Assembly: GCF_017573545.1 (NCBI RefSeq)
Contig: NZ_JAGEOK010000022.1
Coordinates: 62,001-126,000, forward strand
Direction of reading: 5' to 3'
From: Actinomadura nitritigenes
Lineage (GTDB): Bacteria; Actinomycetota; Actinomycetes; Streptosporangiales; Streptosporangiaceae
Length of the DNA: 64,000 bases
Shown: one piece after another, positions 25,181 to 32,985 of the stretch
Position numbering within the stretch: the stretch's first letter is position 1
How the letters are laid out: every line of letters starts with the position of its first letter
Position numbers and translations under genes: made by a program
Notes under the pieces: model-generated
Seen by the model: only the letters and a program-made list of their open reading frames with translations
Databases searched by the model: none
What the model was told of the DNA's origin: nothing

Positions 25181-26314
25181 GTGCACGAACCCGAGCCGGC
25201 CTCCCCGCAAGCCCGGCGGACCGGCCCGCGGCGGCAGATCCGCCTGGACATCGCGGTCGCGGTCCTCTACACGCTCTTCCTGCTGCTGTTCTCCGGCGGC
25301 CGCGAGACGCCGGCGCTGCTCGCCGTGCCCGTCGCCGCCGCGATGGGACTGCCGCTCGCCGTCCGGCGGATCTGGCCCGTGCCGGTCTTCGGCGCCGTTC
25401 TCGCCGCGTCCACCCTGGCCCTGGTCCTCGACCTGCCATGGGACTTCTACGTCGGGGCCGCGTACGCGCTCTACCCGCTCGCCCTGGAACTGCCCCGCGT
25501 GCGCCTCGTCCCCACGCGGGCGATCGGGGTGCTGAGCGCGATCGTCATCTTCGGCGGTGCGCTGGTCGGGCCGAAGAACTGGCAGGCGGAGCGGCTCGGC
25601 CGCGTGCTGCTCGGCATCGCCGTCCTCGGCGCGGCCTGGGCCCTCGGCCGCGCCGTCCGCGACCGCCGCGCCTACACCGCCCAGGCCGCCCGCCGCCTCG
25701 CGGAGACCGCCGTCGGCGAGGAACGGCTCCGCATCGCCCGCGAACTGCACGACATCGTCGCGCACAGCATGAGCCTCATCGCCGTCAAGGCCGGTGTCGC
25801 CGTCCACGTCGCCGAGGCCCGCCCGGAGGAGGCCCTCGACGCGCTGCGCGTCATCGAGTCCACCAGCCGCGGCACGCTCGGCGAGATGCGCCACCTCCTC
25901 GGGGTCCTGCGCGCCGACGAGCCCGGCCTCGCCCCCTCACCCGGCCTCGCATCCCTGCCCGGCCTGGTCGAGCGCGCCGCCATGGCCGGCGTCCACGTCG
26001 ACCTCGACGTCCGCGCGGGCGACCTGCCGGAGAGCGTCGCGCTCGCGGCCTACCGGATCGTCCAGGAAGCCGTCACCAACGTCGTCAAGCACGCGGCGCC
26101 CGCCCGCTGCCGGGTCCTGGTCGAGGCCCGCGGCGGACGCGTCCGCATCGAGGTGGACGACGACGGTCCCGGCGTCCGGGTCCTTCCCGGAGCCCGGGGC
26201 CACGGTCTCATCGGGATGCGCGAGCGCGTCATGATGTACGGCGGCGACTTCACCGCCGGCCCCCGGCCCGAGGGCGGCTTCGCCGTCGCCGCCGCCTTCC
26301 CCTACGAAGCCTAG
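25181..26314 (+). CDS. Sensor histidine kinase (NarL-type, HisKA_3)
   Basis: 377 aa. About four to five N-terminal hydrophobic segments (residues 22-150, for example IAVAVLYTLFLLLFSGG and VFGAVLAASTLALVLDL) with very short loops indicate a membrane-intrinsic sensor. ERLRIARELHDIVAHSMSL holds the phospho-acceptor His190 (HisKA_3). HATPase motifs are EAVTNVVKHA (N box), DDDGPGV (G1) and GHGLIGMRERV (G2). It is followed 7 nt later by its response regulator and is divergent from an ABC-2 exporter that it may control. Confidence 0.9.
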   Translation: MHEPEPASPQARRTGPRRQIRLDIAVAVLYTLFLLLFSGGRETPALLAVPVAAAMGLPLAVRRIWPVPVFGAVLAASTLALVLDLPWDFYVGAAYALYPLALELPRVRLVPTRAIGVLSAIVIFGGALVGPKNWQAERLGRVLLGIAVLGAAWALGRAVRDRRAYTAQAARRLAETAVGEERLRIARELHDIVAHSMSLIAVKAGVAVHVAEARPEEALDALRVIESTSRGTLGEMRHLLGVLRADEPGLAPSPGLASLPGLVERAAMAGVHVDLDVRAGDLPESVALAAYRIVQEAVTNVVKHAAPARCRVLVEARGGRVRIEVDDDGPGVRVLPGARGHGLIGMRERVMMYGGDFTAGPRPEGGFAVAAAFPYEA

Positions 26315-26321
26315 GAGTGCG

Positions 26322-26978
26322 TTGGAACTGCGCGTCCTCGTCGCCGACGACCAGACCCTGGTGCGCGGCAGCTTCCGCGTCCTCATCGACACCGCGCCGG
26401 GGCTGCGCGCCGTCGGCGAGGCCGGCACCGGCGCGGAGGCCGTGGATCTCGCCGAGCGCGAGCGGCCCGACGTCGTCCTCATGGACGTCCGGATGCCCGA
26501 GATGGACGGTATCGAGGCGACCCGGCGCATCAGCCGCGACCTGCCGGACGTCCGCGTCCTCATCCTCACGACGTTCGACCTGGACTCCTACGTCTACGCG
26601 GCGCTGCGGGCCGGCGCCAGCGGCTTCCTGCTCAAGGACACCCCGCCCGCCGACCTGCTGTCGGCGATCCGCGTGGTCGCCTCCGGCGAGTCGCTGCTCG
26701 CCCCGACCGTCACCCGCCGGCTGATCGCCGAGTTCGTCCGCCGGCCCGCCCCCGCGGGACCGCCGCCCGCCGGCCTCGACGCCCTGACCGACCGCGAGCG
26801 CGAGGTCCTCGCCCTCATCGCCCGCGGCCTGTCCAACACCGAACTCGCCGACCACCTGCACCTCAGCCCCGCGACGGTGAAGACCCACATCGGCCGTCTC
26901 CTGGCCAAGCTCCAGGCACGCGACCGGGCCCAGCTCGTGATCGCCGCCTACGAGACCGGCCTGGTCCGCCCCCGCTGA
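26322..26978 (+). CDS. LuxR/NarL-family response regulator
   Basis: 218 aa. Receiver domain with VADDQTLVR, phospho-acceptor Asp55 in VVLMDVRMPEMDGIE, a T in ILTTFD and Lys in FLLKDTPP. After a Pro-rich linker comes a LuxR HTH (LTDREREVLALIARGLSNTE, LSPATVKTHIGRLLAKLQ). The TTG at 26322 with GGAG upstream is the start. It is co-transcribed with the kinase, and its likely target is the divergent exporter operon (inference). Confidence 0.92.
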   Translation: MELRVLVADDQTLVRGSFRVLIDTAPGLRAVGEAGTGAEAVDLAERERPDVVLMDVRMPEMDGIEATRRISRDLPDVRVLILTTFDLDSYVYAALRAGASGFLLKDTPPADLLSAIRVVASGESLLAPTVTRRLIAEFVRRPAPAGPPPAGLDALTDREREVLALIARGLSNTELADHLHLSPATVKTHIGRLLAKLQARDRAQLVIAAYETGLVRPR

Positions 26979-27065
26979 GCACCTCCCGACCAGGACCGAC
27001 GGACGGATGCGGTCGAGGCCCCGAGGTCGGTCGGCCGCCGGGGCAGACCCCGGCGGGAGGTGCTC
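26977..27065. terminator. Long-range 12-bp inverted repeat between convergent genes
   Basis: GAGCACCTCCCG (26977-26988, overlapping the response-regulator stop) is perfectly complementary to CGGGAGGTGCTC (27054-27065). The 65 nt between them contains further G/C-rich dyads, so the whole can fold into a branched stem. It ends 17 nt before the stop of the LLM gene on the other strand, consistent with a bidirectional terminator. Confidence 0.5.
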
Positions 27066-27081
27066 GCCCGCATCATCACCG

Positions 27082-27990
27082 TCAGTCGTTCAGCAGGTGC
27101 GGGGCCAGGCGCTCGAACTGGTCGGCGGATGAGGCGAGGTCCGGCTGGAACACCGTCACGCACACGTGGTCGGCCCCCGCGTCCAGATAGGCCCTGACGT
27201 CCTTGGCCACCGCGGCTTCGTCGCCCCGGATGAAACAGGCGTCGATGACCTCGTCGGAGCCGCCGTCGGCGAGGTCCGCCTCCGAGAAGCCGAGCTTCTC
27301 GAGCGCCCCGATGTAAGGAGACCCCGGCAGCGAGAACGCTCCCACCTGCCGGGCGATGGCGCGCGCCTTCTCCGGATCCGCCTCGAGGATCACCGGCTGC
27401 ATGGCGATCAGCAGCTTGTCCGGGCCGAGCAGTTCCCGCGCCCGGCGCGTGTGCTCGACGGGCATCATGGCGGGCAGCATCCCGTCCGCGCGTTCGGCGG
27501 CCAGGCCCTGCATCTTCGGCCCCAGCGCCGCGAGCAGCCGAGGAAACGGGACCTCCGGTGTCGGCGCCCCCGGCACGGCGGCGTCCATCCCCTCGAGGTA
27601 CTCGCGCATACGGGCGATCGGGCTGCTCCACGTCTGGCCGCTCCGCTCGACGACCGCGCCCATGCTGACGCCGATGCCGAGCGCGAGCCTTCCGGGGTAG
27701 GCGTCGGCCAGCACCGACGCGGCCCCCTGCATCGTCGCCGGATGCCGCGCCCACAGGTTCGCGATCGCCGACCCGAGCACGACCCGCTCGGTGGCCGCGA
27801 GCATGACGCCGAGCTGCGTGAACACCTCCCGGCCGCCGATCGCCTCGTTCACCCAGATCGATCCGTAGCCGGCGTCCTCCACCCGGCGGGCCGCCCGCCG
27901 CCACTCGTCCGCCGGCGCGAGGGGCGTCACCAGCGCCACTCCGACCCGTCCCAGCCTCCGCCTCGCCTCGCGCACCGCGTCCTCGCCCAT
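27082..27990 (-). CDS. LLM-class F420-dependent oxidoreductase
   Basis: 302 aa luciferase-like TIM barrel: RRVEDAGYGSIWVNE, RVVLGSAIANLWARHPATM (F420/flavin contact), LADAYPGRLALGIGVS and DKLLIAMQPVILEADPEKAR. Of the TIGR03620-like group common in mycobacteria and Streptosporangiales. GAAGGAG lies 5 nt before the ATG at 27990. It is divergent from a TetR regulator 90 nt away, which may control it. Confidence 0.88.
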   Translation of the reverse strand: MGEDAVREARRRLGRVGVALVTPLAPADEWRRAARRVEDAGYGSIWVNEAIGGREVFTQLGVMLAATERVVLGSAIANLWARHPATMQGAASVLADAYPGRLALGIGVSMGAVVERSGQTWSSPIARMREYLEGMDAAVPGAPTPEVPFPRLLAALGPKMQGLAAERADGMLPAMMPVEHTRRARELLGPDKLLIAMQPVILEADPEKARAIARQVGAFSLPGSPYIGALEKLGFSEADLADGGSDEVIDACFIRGDEAAVAKDVRAYLDAGADHVCVTVFQPDLASSADQFERLAPHLLND

Positions 27991-28080
27991 GCCGTCTCCT
28001 TCGGCCGTACAATCGGAACTGTCAACCCGCTTAGGACATTACCGGAACGATCGCCCCGCTTGTCAACGGAGGAGCCGCCC

Positions 28081-28881
28081 GTGCCCGACGATCCGCCCCG
28101 CCGCACCGAGGGCGAGCCGAGGCGCGGCATCGAGGCCGGGTCGCGCCGTCGCGCCGAGGCCGGGCCGCGCCGCGCGGACGCGCGCCGGAACCGGAGCCGC
28201 ATCCTCGAGGCCGCGCTCGAGGCGTTCGCCGCCGAAGGGCGGCTCGTCCCGCTCGACGAGATCGCCCGCCGCGCCGGTGTCGGCGCCGGGACGGTCTACC
28301 GCAACTTCCCGACCAAGGAGGCCCTGTTCACGGCCGTCATCACCGAGCGCTTCGAGAGCATCATCGAGGAGGCGAGGTCGCTGGCCGACGCGGACGACCC
28401 GGGCGAGCGGTTCTACGGGTTCCTCATGTGGGTCGTCGAGCGCGCGATGTTCAACCACGCCATCTGCGAGGCGCTGGCGCTGGAGGAGGGGATCAAGGCG
28501 TTCGCCGCCGGCGTCGAGGAGGAGTTCAACGCGGCCCTCGGTGCGCTGCTCCGGCGGGCCCAGGCGGCCGGTGACGTGCGCCCTGACATCGACCTCCGAG
28601 ATGTGCGCGCCCTGATGGCCGGGTGCGTGGTCACGGAGCGGCTGCGGCGCGCCGACGGGCCGCCCGGCCGCATGACCGCGCTCGCCTGCGACGCGCTCCG
28701 CCCCGCTGCCGTAACGAAACATCGTGACGAAAGTCCGCGGATAGTGCGTAACGAAAGTCGGTGCGAGGTCTGCGGAACCCCGCTGACGACCGCACGTACC
28801 GGCCGCCCGCCGCGGTTCTGCGGCCCCGCATGCCGGCAGAAGGCCCACCGCCGCAGATCCGCGGCCGCGAAATCCGGTTGA
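28081..28881 (+). CDS. TetR-family regulator with C-terminal zinc-finger-like tail
   Basis: 266 aa. A basic N-terminal extension (residues 1-35, rich in R/E/A) is followed by the TetR HTH (RSRILEAALEAFAAEGRLVP, ARRAGVGAGTVYRNFPTKEA) and a ligand domain resembling SbtR-type regulators. The last ~45 residues form a separate module, CEVCGTPL...RFCGPACRQKAHRRR (CxxC-C-C), typical of a zinc knuckle. GGAGGA stands 8 nt before the GTG at 28081. It is divergent from the LLM oxidoreductase, a probable target. A GTG at 28746 could start the finger alone, but the frame is continuous. Confidence 0.8.
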   Translation: MPDDPPRRTEGEPRRGIEAGSRRRAEAGPRRADARRNRSRILEAALEAFAAEGRLVPLDEIARRAGVGAGTVYRNFPTKEALFTAVITERFESIIEEARSLADADDPGERFYGFLMWVVERAMFNHAICEALALEEGIKAFAAGVEEEFNAALGALLRRAQAAGDVRPDIDLRDVRALMAGCVVTERLRRADGPPGRMTALACDALRPAAVTKHRDESPRIVRNESRCEVCGTPLTTARTGRPPRFCGPACRQKAHRRRSAAAKSG

Positions 28882-28916
28882 ACCCGCCGCGCGCCCTGCG
28901 GCACCGTGGCGGCACC

Positions 28917-29507
28917 ATGCGCACACGTGAGATCCGCGCCGTCCATGACCGCGACTCGATCACCGTCTACCAGGCGTACGGCCCGGAGATCGGCGGCCCG
29001 GCGGCGCGGCACGGCACCTTCGTCCCCCCGTTCTCGCGCACCCGGATGACCTGGATCAAGCCGTCGTTCCTGTGGCTGATGGCCCGCAGCAACTGGGCCC
29101 GCAAGCCCGGCCAGGAGACCGTCCTGGCCGTCCGGATCACCCGCGCCGGCTGGGAGGAGGCCCTCGCCCAGGCCGTCCCGACCGACCCGGACCGCCGCGT
29201 CTTCCGCAGCTCCGACGAATGGCGTCGCCGTTTCGCGCACGCGCACGTCCACGTCCAGTGGGACCCCGAGCGTTCGATCAACGGCCGCAAACTGGAAACG
29301 CGGAGCATCCAGGTCGGCCTGAGCCGCCATGTCGTGGACCGCTACGTCGACGACTGGATCCTCGCCATCGACGACCGGACGCCGCTGGTCCGCAAGATTC
29401 ACGGGCTCCTCCAGGCGGGCCGGACCGCCCAGGCCAAGGCCCTGCTGCCCGAGGAACGCCTGTACCCCCTCCCTCCCGCCCTCGCCCGCACCATAGGCGC
29501 CGATTGA
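28917..29507 (+). CDS. DUF4291 domain-containing protein
   Basis: 196 aa covering a whole DUF4291 domain: ITVYQAYGPEIG, RMTWIKPSFLWLMARSNWA, GQETVLAVRITRAGWEEAL and VQWDPERSINGRKLETRSIQ are the conserved blocks. Function of the family is unknown; the invariant Arg, His and Asp residues suggest an enzyme or nucleic-acid-binding role (inference). ATG 28917 is chosen because it begins the conserved block MRTREIRAVHDRD. It starts 35 nt after the TetR gene and could be read from the same transcript. Confidence 0.8.
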   Translation: MRTREIRAVHDRDSITVYQAYGPEIGGPAARHGTFVPPFSRTRMTWIKPSFLWLMARSNWARKPGQETVLAVRITRAGWEEALAQAVPTDPDRRVFRSSDEWRRRFAHAHVHVQWDPERSINGRKLETRSIQVGLSRHVVDRYVDDWILAIDDRTPLVRKIHGLLQAGRTAQAKALLPEERLYPLPPALARTIGAD

Positions 29508-29580
29508 CCACCATCCCTCCGCCCATCGCCAACCCGGTATCGCCGCACCCCTCGGCCCCGCCTCAAGCCGCTCCAGCCCG

Positions 29581-29634
29581 CTCGGGCCGCTCGGGCCGCT
29601 CGGGCCGCTCGGACCGCTCGGACCGCTCGGACAG
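29581..29634. repeat. 9-bp tandem repeat, CTCGGGCCG/CTCGGACCG, six copies
   Basis: Three CTCGGGCCG units are followed by two CTCGGACCG and one CTCGGACAG, in register. Degenerate CTCGGAC/CTCAGAC units continue to about 29710. The array occupies the gap between the convergent DUF4291 and hydrolase genes. Confidence 0.75.
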
Positions 29635-29784
29635 GCCGAGTCCGCTCAAACCGCCCCGGCCCGCTCGGACCGCCCGAGTCCGCTCAGACCGCCTCGGCCT
29701 GCTCAGACCGCCGCGGGACGGCTGAGTGGGTTGGCGCGGCCGTCCGGGACGCTTTCCGCGGGTTCTGCGGGTCCGGCGTCAGCG

Positions 29785-30492
29785 TTACGAAACGTTCGAG
29801 CCGATGTTCCGGATCCGGTACTCCTCCAGCCGGTCGGCGAGCTCTTTTGGCCGGCTGAGCGCGACGAGGTGACCGCCCGGCATCTCGTTGACCGGGATGT
29901 CCAGACGCTCCTGCACGACCCTGCGCTGGAAGGGCAGGGGAAAGAGCCGGTCGTCCCGGCCTTGCAGGAACACGGTCGGCGTGTTCGGCCACGCCTTCAG
30001 GGGCCAGGGGTCATCGAAGGGCTTCTGCGACTGCGACTGCTCGCCCCGCGCCAACACTTCGGCGGTCACCTCCGGTGCGACGTCGTGGAAGAAGATGTCC
30101 TCCGGATCGAACTCGGCCGGCACCGGCCGCCCCTCACGCGCCGCCTGTTCGGCCATTGCCTGGGCCTGGCCAGTGTTGGTCCACCACGCGCCTCCGGTCT
30201 CACCCGGCGAAGGGACCATCGCGTTGAGCAGTACGAGCAGCGCCACCGGTACGCGTGTGCACACGAGCGGTGCGGTGAGGCCGCCCATCGACTGCGCCAC
30301 CAGAATGACCCCGGTGCGGTTGCCGATCGCCTCGACCACGGTGTCCGCGTACTCCGTGAGCCCGGCGGATTCATCGGCCGCGGGCAAATCGACGGCGATC
30401 GCCTCATGCCCGCGGGCCTGGAGTTCGGGGACGAGGAGACGCCAGTACCACGCGCCTCCACCCGCCCCCGGAACGAGGACGTACGTTGCCAT
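29785..30492 (-). CDS. Alpha/beta hydrolase (MhpC/esterase-like)
   Basis: 235 aa: VLVPGAGGGAWYW forms the oxyanion strand-turn, LVAQSMGGLTAPL the nucleophile elbow (Ser), LQGRDDRLFP the acid position and MPGGHLVALSRP the catalytic His. This pattern matches plant methylesterase/salicylate-binding-like bacterial hydrolases. AGAGGAG lies 7 nt before the ATG at 30492. Single gene; substrate unknown. Confidence 0.85.
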   Translation of the reverse strand: MATYVLVPGAGGGAWYWRLLVPELQARGHEAIAVDLPAADESAGLTEYADTVVEAIGNRTGVILVAQSMGGLTAPLVCTRVPVALLVLLNAMVPSPGETGGAWWTNTGQAQAMAEQAAREGRPVPAEFDPEDIFFHDVAPEVTAEVLARGEQSQSQKPFDDPWPLKAWPNTPTVFLQGRDDRLFPLPFQRRVVQERLDIPVNEMPGGHLVALSRPKELADRLEEYRIRNIGSNVS

Positions 30493-30678
30493 GCTCGTGC
30501 TCCTCTTCTCGCAGCCGCCTCTGGCCGACGCTACTGGCGGCCACTGACGAACCAAGAGTGCGAACTCCCGAATTGGGAGCGACGCTGAGCCGGGGCCCTT
30601 CCGGGCATGATCCTCGACCTCGACCCGCCGCCTTCGCTGGCATCCCTCATTGATGCAGACGGCCTGCCCGGCTTTGCT

Positions 30679-30692
30679 CGAACACATGTTCG
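30679..30692. promoter_or_regulatory. LexA-type SOS box
   Basis: CGAACACATGTTCG matches the actinobacterial LexA consensus CGAACNNNNGTTCG exactly, and 30678 (T) extends it to TCGAAC-N4-GTTCGG. It sits between a TTGCTC (30675-30680) and a TAGGGT box (30696-30701), so LexA bound here would block RNA polymerase at the following gene. Confidence 0.7.
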
Positions 30693-30695
30693 GGC

Positions 30696-30701
30696 TAGGG
30701 T
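30696..30701 (+). promoter_or_regulatory. -10 box TAGGGT of the DUF6504-like gene
   Basis: TAGGGT ends 8 nt before the GTG at 30710, again a leaderless arrangement, with the SOS box immediately upstream. Confidence 0.45.
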
Positions 30702-30709
30702 CTGGTCTC

Positions 30710-30946
30710 GTGCTGATCGACGAACCCGTCTCCGCGGAGACCACCCCGGCGGGCCACCCTTCCCAGATCACCGGGGCGCGCGGCTGCTTCCACGTGCGCC
30801 GGGTCCTGGAGGAGTGGCAGGAACCCGGCGAGGCCCGTTTCTACCGGCTCCAGGTGACCACTCCGGACGGTCCGGCGATCGCGGAGGTGGTCGGGCCGGC
30901 CGCCGGCGGCGCCGGACCCTGGACGCTCCGCCGGATCTGGCCCTGA
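30710..30946 (+). CDS. DUF6504-like small protein under SOS control
   Basis: 78 aa starting VLIDEPVSAETTPAGHPSQI. The blocks FHVRRVLEEWQ, ARFYRLQVTT and WTLRRIWP resemble DUF6504, a family usually encoded beside the ImuB/DnaE2 mutasome in actinobacteria. That context plus the SOS box just upstream suggests a DNA-damage-tolerance role (inference). No imuB or dnaE2 is in this window, so this is an orphan copy. The frame is open from 30650, but the GTG at 30710 lies downstream of the -10 box. Confidence 0.65.
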   Translation: MLIDEPVSAETTPAGHPSQITGARGCFHVRRVLEEWQEPGEARFYRLQVTTPDGPAIAEVVGPAAGGAGPWTLRRIWP

Positions 30947-31155
30947 CGCCTTCCCGCGCCGACCCAAGCCAGACCAGATCGCCAGCCCAACCCGGGCCGT
31001 CGCGTCAGCCCAAGCCGGGCCGGAGCGCCGGCTAAGCCGGGCCATCGCGCCAGCCTGCCGCCGGGCGTTGCATCAGCGAAAGCCGGGCCATCGCGCCTGT
31101 CCACCGCTGGGCATTGCACCAGCCCACTCCGGGCCGGCGCCGGCGGCGGTCGCGG

Positions 31156-31809
31156 CTACGGCTGTAGCCGCAGGACGATGCGCTCGGAGAAACCGCCTCT
31201 CTCGCTGTGCTTCGCGGAGCGGCTCGCCTCCAGGTCGGCCGGGCTCATGCCGTGGAGCGCGGCGAGCGCGTGGACGACCTCCAGGAGATCGGCGAGTTCT
31301 GCGGGATCGCCGCTCGCGACATACTCGCCGGCCTCCTCATAGAGCTTCGCGCGCAGGAGCGACGCGTACTCTCCGGGCTCGGCGACCCGGGTCTCCGGTC
31401 GCCGGCCGGTGCTCCGAACGAGGTCGGGGACGCGGTCGCGGACCAGCTTCTCGGTGCGCCCGCCGCCCTCCTTGGTGCGATGCCCGGTCGCACCGTTCCG
31501 GCGGTCCAGCGACTGGATCCATTTCACGGCCACGGCGGCCGTCTGCACCAGTTCGTTCCGCAGCGGCGCGGGTTCGGTTTCGGCGAGCGCCTCGTAGAAC
31601 TCTTCGGCGAGCACGTGCCGCCATGTGAGTTCGCCGCGCGAATGGGCGTCGGCGCAGTCCTCCTTGGCCTTGTCGGCTTCTCCGGCGAAGGCCGGGCCGC
31701 TGCCGTCCGGAAACTCCTGGACGCCCCACATCCGGTCCTGCGCGGCGCGTTCGGCGGCGATGTCCGCCAGGACCTTCTCCAAGGAGCCCGGCTCCTGTTG
31801 GTTCCGCAT
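31156..31809 (-). CDS. Fusion of two MazG-like all-alpha NTP pyrophosphohydrolase domains
   Basis: 217 aa. The N-terminal half (ERAAQDRMWGVQEFPDG, LTWRHVLAEEFYEALAE, LRNELVQTAAVAVKWIQSL) matches phage and actinobacterial MazG-like proteins, with EExxE-type metal ligands in LAEEFYEALAETE. The C-terminal half (EKLVRDRVPDLVRSTGR, RAKLYEEAGEYVAS, ELADLLEVVHALAALHG, KHSERGGFSERIVL) is a second, distinct phosphoribosyl-ATP-pyrophosphohydrolase-like domain with its own EExxE and D. Such enzymes clean up non-canonical or excess NTPs. ATG 31809 is favoured by a TACCGT box 8 nt upstream; a TTG at 31815 is in frame. Confidence 0.8.
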   Translation of the reverse strand: MRNQQEPGSLEKVLADIAAERAAQDRMWGVQEFPDGSGPAFAGEADKAKEDCADAHSRGELTWRHVLAEEFYEALAETEPAPLRNELVQTAAVAVKWIQSLDRRNGATGHRTKEGGGRTEKLVRDRVPDLVRSTGRRPETRVAEPGEYASLLRAKLYEEAGEYVASGDPAELADLLEVVHALAALHGMSPADLEASRSAKHSERGGFSERIVLRLQP

Positions 31810-31817
31810 GCCCAACG

Positions 31818-31823
31818 ACGGTA
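31818..31823 (-). promoter_or_regulatory. Leaderless -10 box (TACCGT) of the double MazG gene
   Basis: TACCGT on the minus strand lies 8 nt before ATG 31809, and no Shine-Dalgarno sequence is present. Confidence 0.4.
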
Positions 31824-31875
31824 ACCGGCGCGCCGCCGCCGTGCGGGCGGCCCGGCGGTGAGGGCGCCGGGCCGA

Positions 31876-32778
31876 TCAGTCCGGGTCGGCGTTGTCCGGC
31901 TCACAGCTCAGGTAATGGTGCAGGACGGGCGGCAGCTCGTCCCAGAGCCACTCGTTGAGGGAGCCCGGGAAGTCCTCGGGTGCCTGGATCGAGAGGCGGC
32001 GAGGACCCGTCTGCACGAGTCGCACGGGAACGGGGCCGTCGTCCCAGACCTGCTCCCGGCTGCCCCAGAACGCCGAGAAATCGGCGCTCGTCAGCACGAG
32101 CTCCGAATGGAGGACGTGCTCGCCTCGGTGCCTGCCGAGGGGCAGCAGCCTCTGGGCGGTGGTCCGCAGGACGTTCAGCGCGGCGAGGTCATGGGGGCAG
32201 GCCACACCGGTGATCTCCAGTTCGGGGAGACCGAAGCGGCGCAGCCCCCGGGTGGTGATTCCCACGCAGGAGCAGCCGTCGATCTCGTCCTCGTCGGCCG
32301 TGCACCGGCCGGCGTTCCGGTAGGGCGGGAGCACGGCGCCCGTCCAGTCGTCCGCCAGCACGAACCGCTCCTGGCGAGGTTCGGGCAGCGGGTGCACGGC
32401 CTGGCTCAAGTCGATGTCGACGGGGACGCCGCCAAGCGATTCGGCCAGCACCTCGGCCGCAGTGCGGGTGATGTGGGGGCCGAGCGGGAGATCGGCGGCC
32501 TGCAGTACCGAGGTCACTCCGACGTGCCAGTCGCTGCGGCGGGCCCGTTCGGCATCCTCAGGATCGGTGCTCGCCACCGACCGCAGATCCCACGGCGACA
32601 CCTCGGCCCTGTGCGCGGCGACGATCAGGGCGGGCGTGCCGAGCCGTTGGAGCGTCGCGGCGCCGAGCGGGCCCGGCAGGCCCTGCCGAAGTGCGGTGGC
32701 GACGTCGGCGGGAGCCCGGTCGGCGGCGACGACGAACCGGGTGGTGGTCTCCTCGGGAACGGTGATGGTGATGGACAA
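31876..32778 (-). CDS. Unknown conserved protein, paralogue A (related to 42713-43660)
   Basis: 300 aa, no known domain. It aligns along its whole length with the protein at 42713-43660. Shared blocks include ETTTRFVVAAD, ERFVLADDWTGAVLPP, GRC...GCSC, TRGLRRFGLPELEITGVACP and HDLAALNVLRTTAQRLL. Several conserved Cys (GRC, GCSC, VACP) and His suggest a metal site (inference). GAAGGGGG lies 6 nt before the TTG at 32778, which matches the N-terminus of the paralogue; the longer open frame is rejected. A conserved upstream motif at 32855-32874 is shared with the paralogue. Confidence 0.7.
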   Translation of the reverse strand: MSITITVPEETTTRFVVAADRAPADVATALRQGLPGPLGAATLQRLGTPALIVAAHRAEVSPWDLRSVASTDPEDAERARRSDWHVGVTSVLQAADLPLGPHITRTAAEVLAESLGGVPVDIDLSQAVHPLPEPRQERFVLADDWTGAVLPPYRNAGRCTADEDEIDGCSCVGITTRGLRRFGLPELEITGVACPHDLAALNVLRTTAQRLLPLGRHRGEHVLHSELVLTSADFSAFWGSREQVWDDGPVPVRLVQTGPRRLSIQAPEDFPGSLNEWLWDELPPVLHHYLSCEPDNADPD

Positions 32779-32854
32779 GGAAAGCCCCCTTCGGGCCCTG
32801 ACGGGTTCTCCTGACGTCCTCAAGCCTCGGGGAGATGCCGCTCGAACGGGAGCC

Positions 32855-32874
32855 GAACGTGGTTCTGTGGATAA
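32855..32874 (-). promoter_or_regulatory. Conserved TTRTCCACAGAAYNNNGTTC block upstream of paralogue A
   Basis: On the minus strand it reads TTATCCACAGAACCACGTTC followed by GGCTC. It contains a perfect TTATCCACA (DnaA-box consensus) and a GAAC-N3-GTTC dyad. Its first base lies 96 nt before the start at 32778. Confidence 0.6.
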
Positions 32875-32985
32875 GGGCCGCCATTTGCCGGTGAAAGCTG
32901 GAGAAATGTCCGATGATCGGCCCTCTCGAAGCGCTCGATCACGGCCGCCGCCGCGCGCCTTGCCCCGGCATGGGAGGCTGAAAGC

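Noticed and set aside
29581..29634. Coding repeat (RSGRSGRSD peptide)
   Set aside because: The frame that contains it has no ribosome site, overlaps the DUF4291 gene out of frame and has no family resemblance.
32855..32865. LexA box upstream of paralogue A
   Set aside because: GAAC and GTTC are separated by 3 nt, not 4, as they are also at paralogue B, so it is a different motif.
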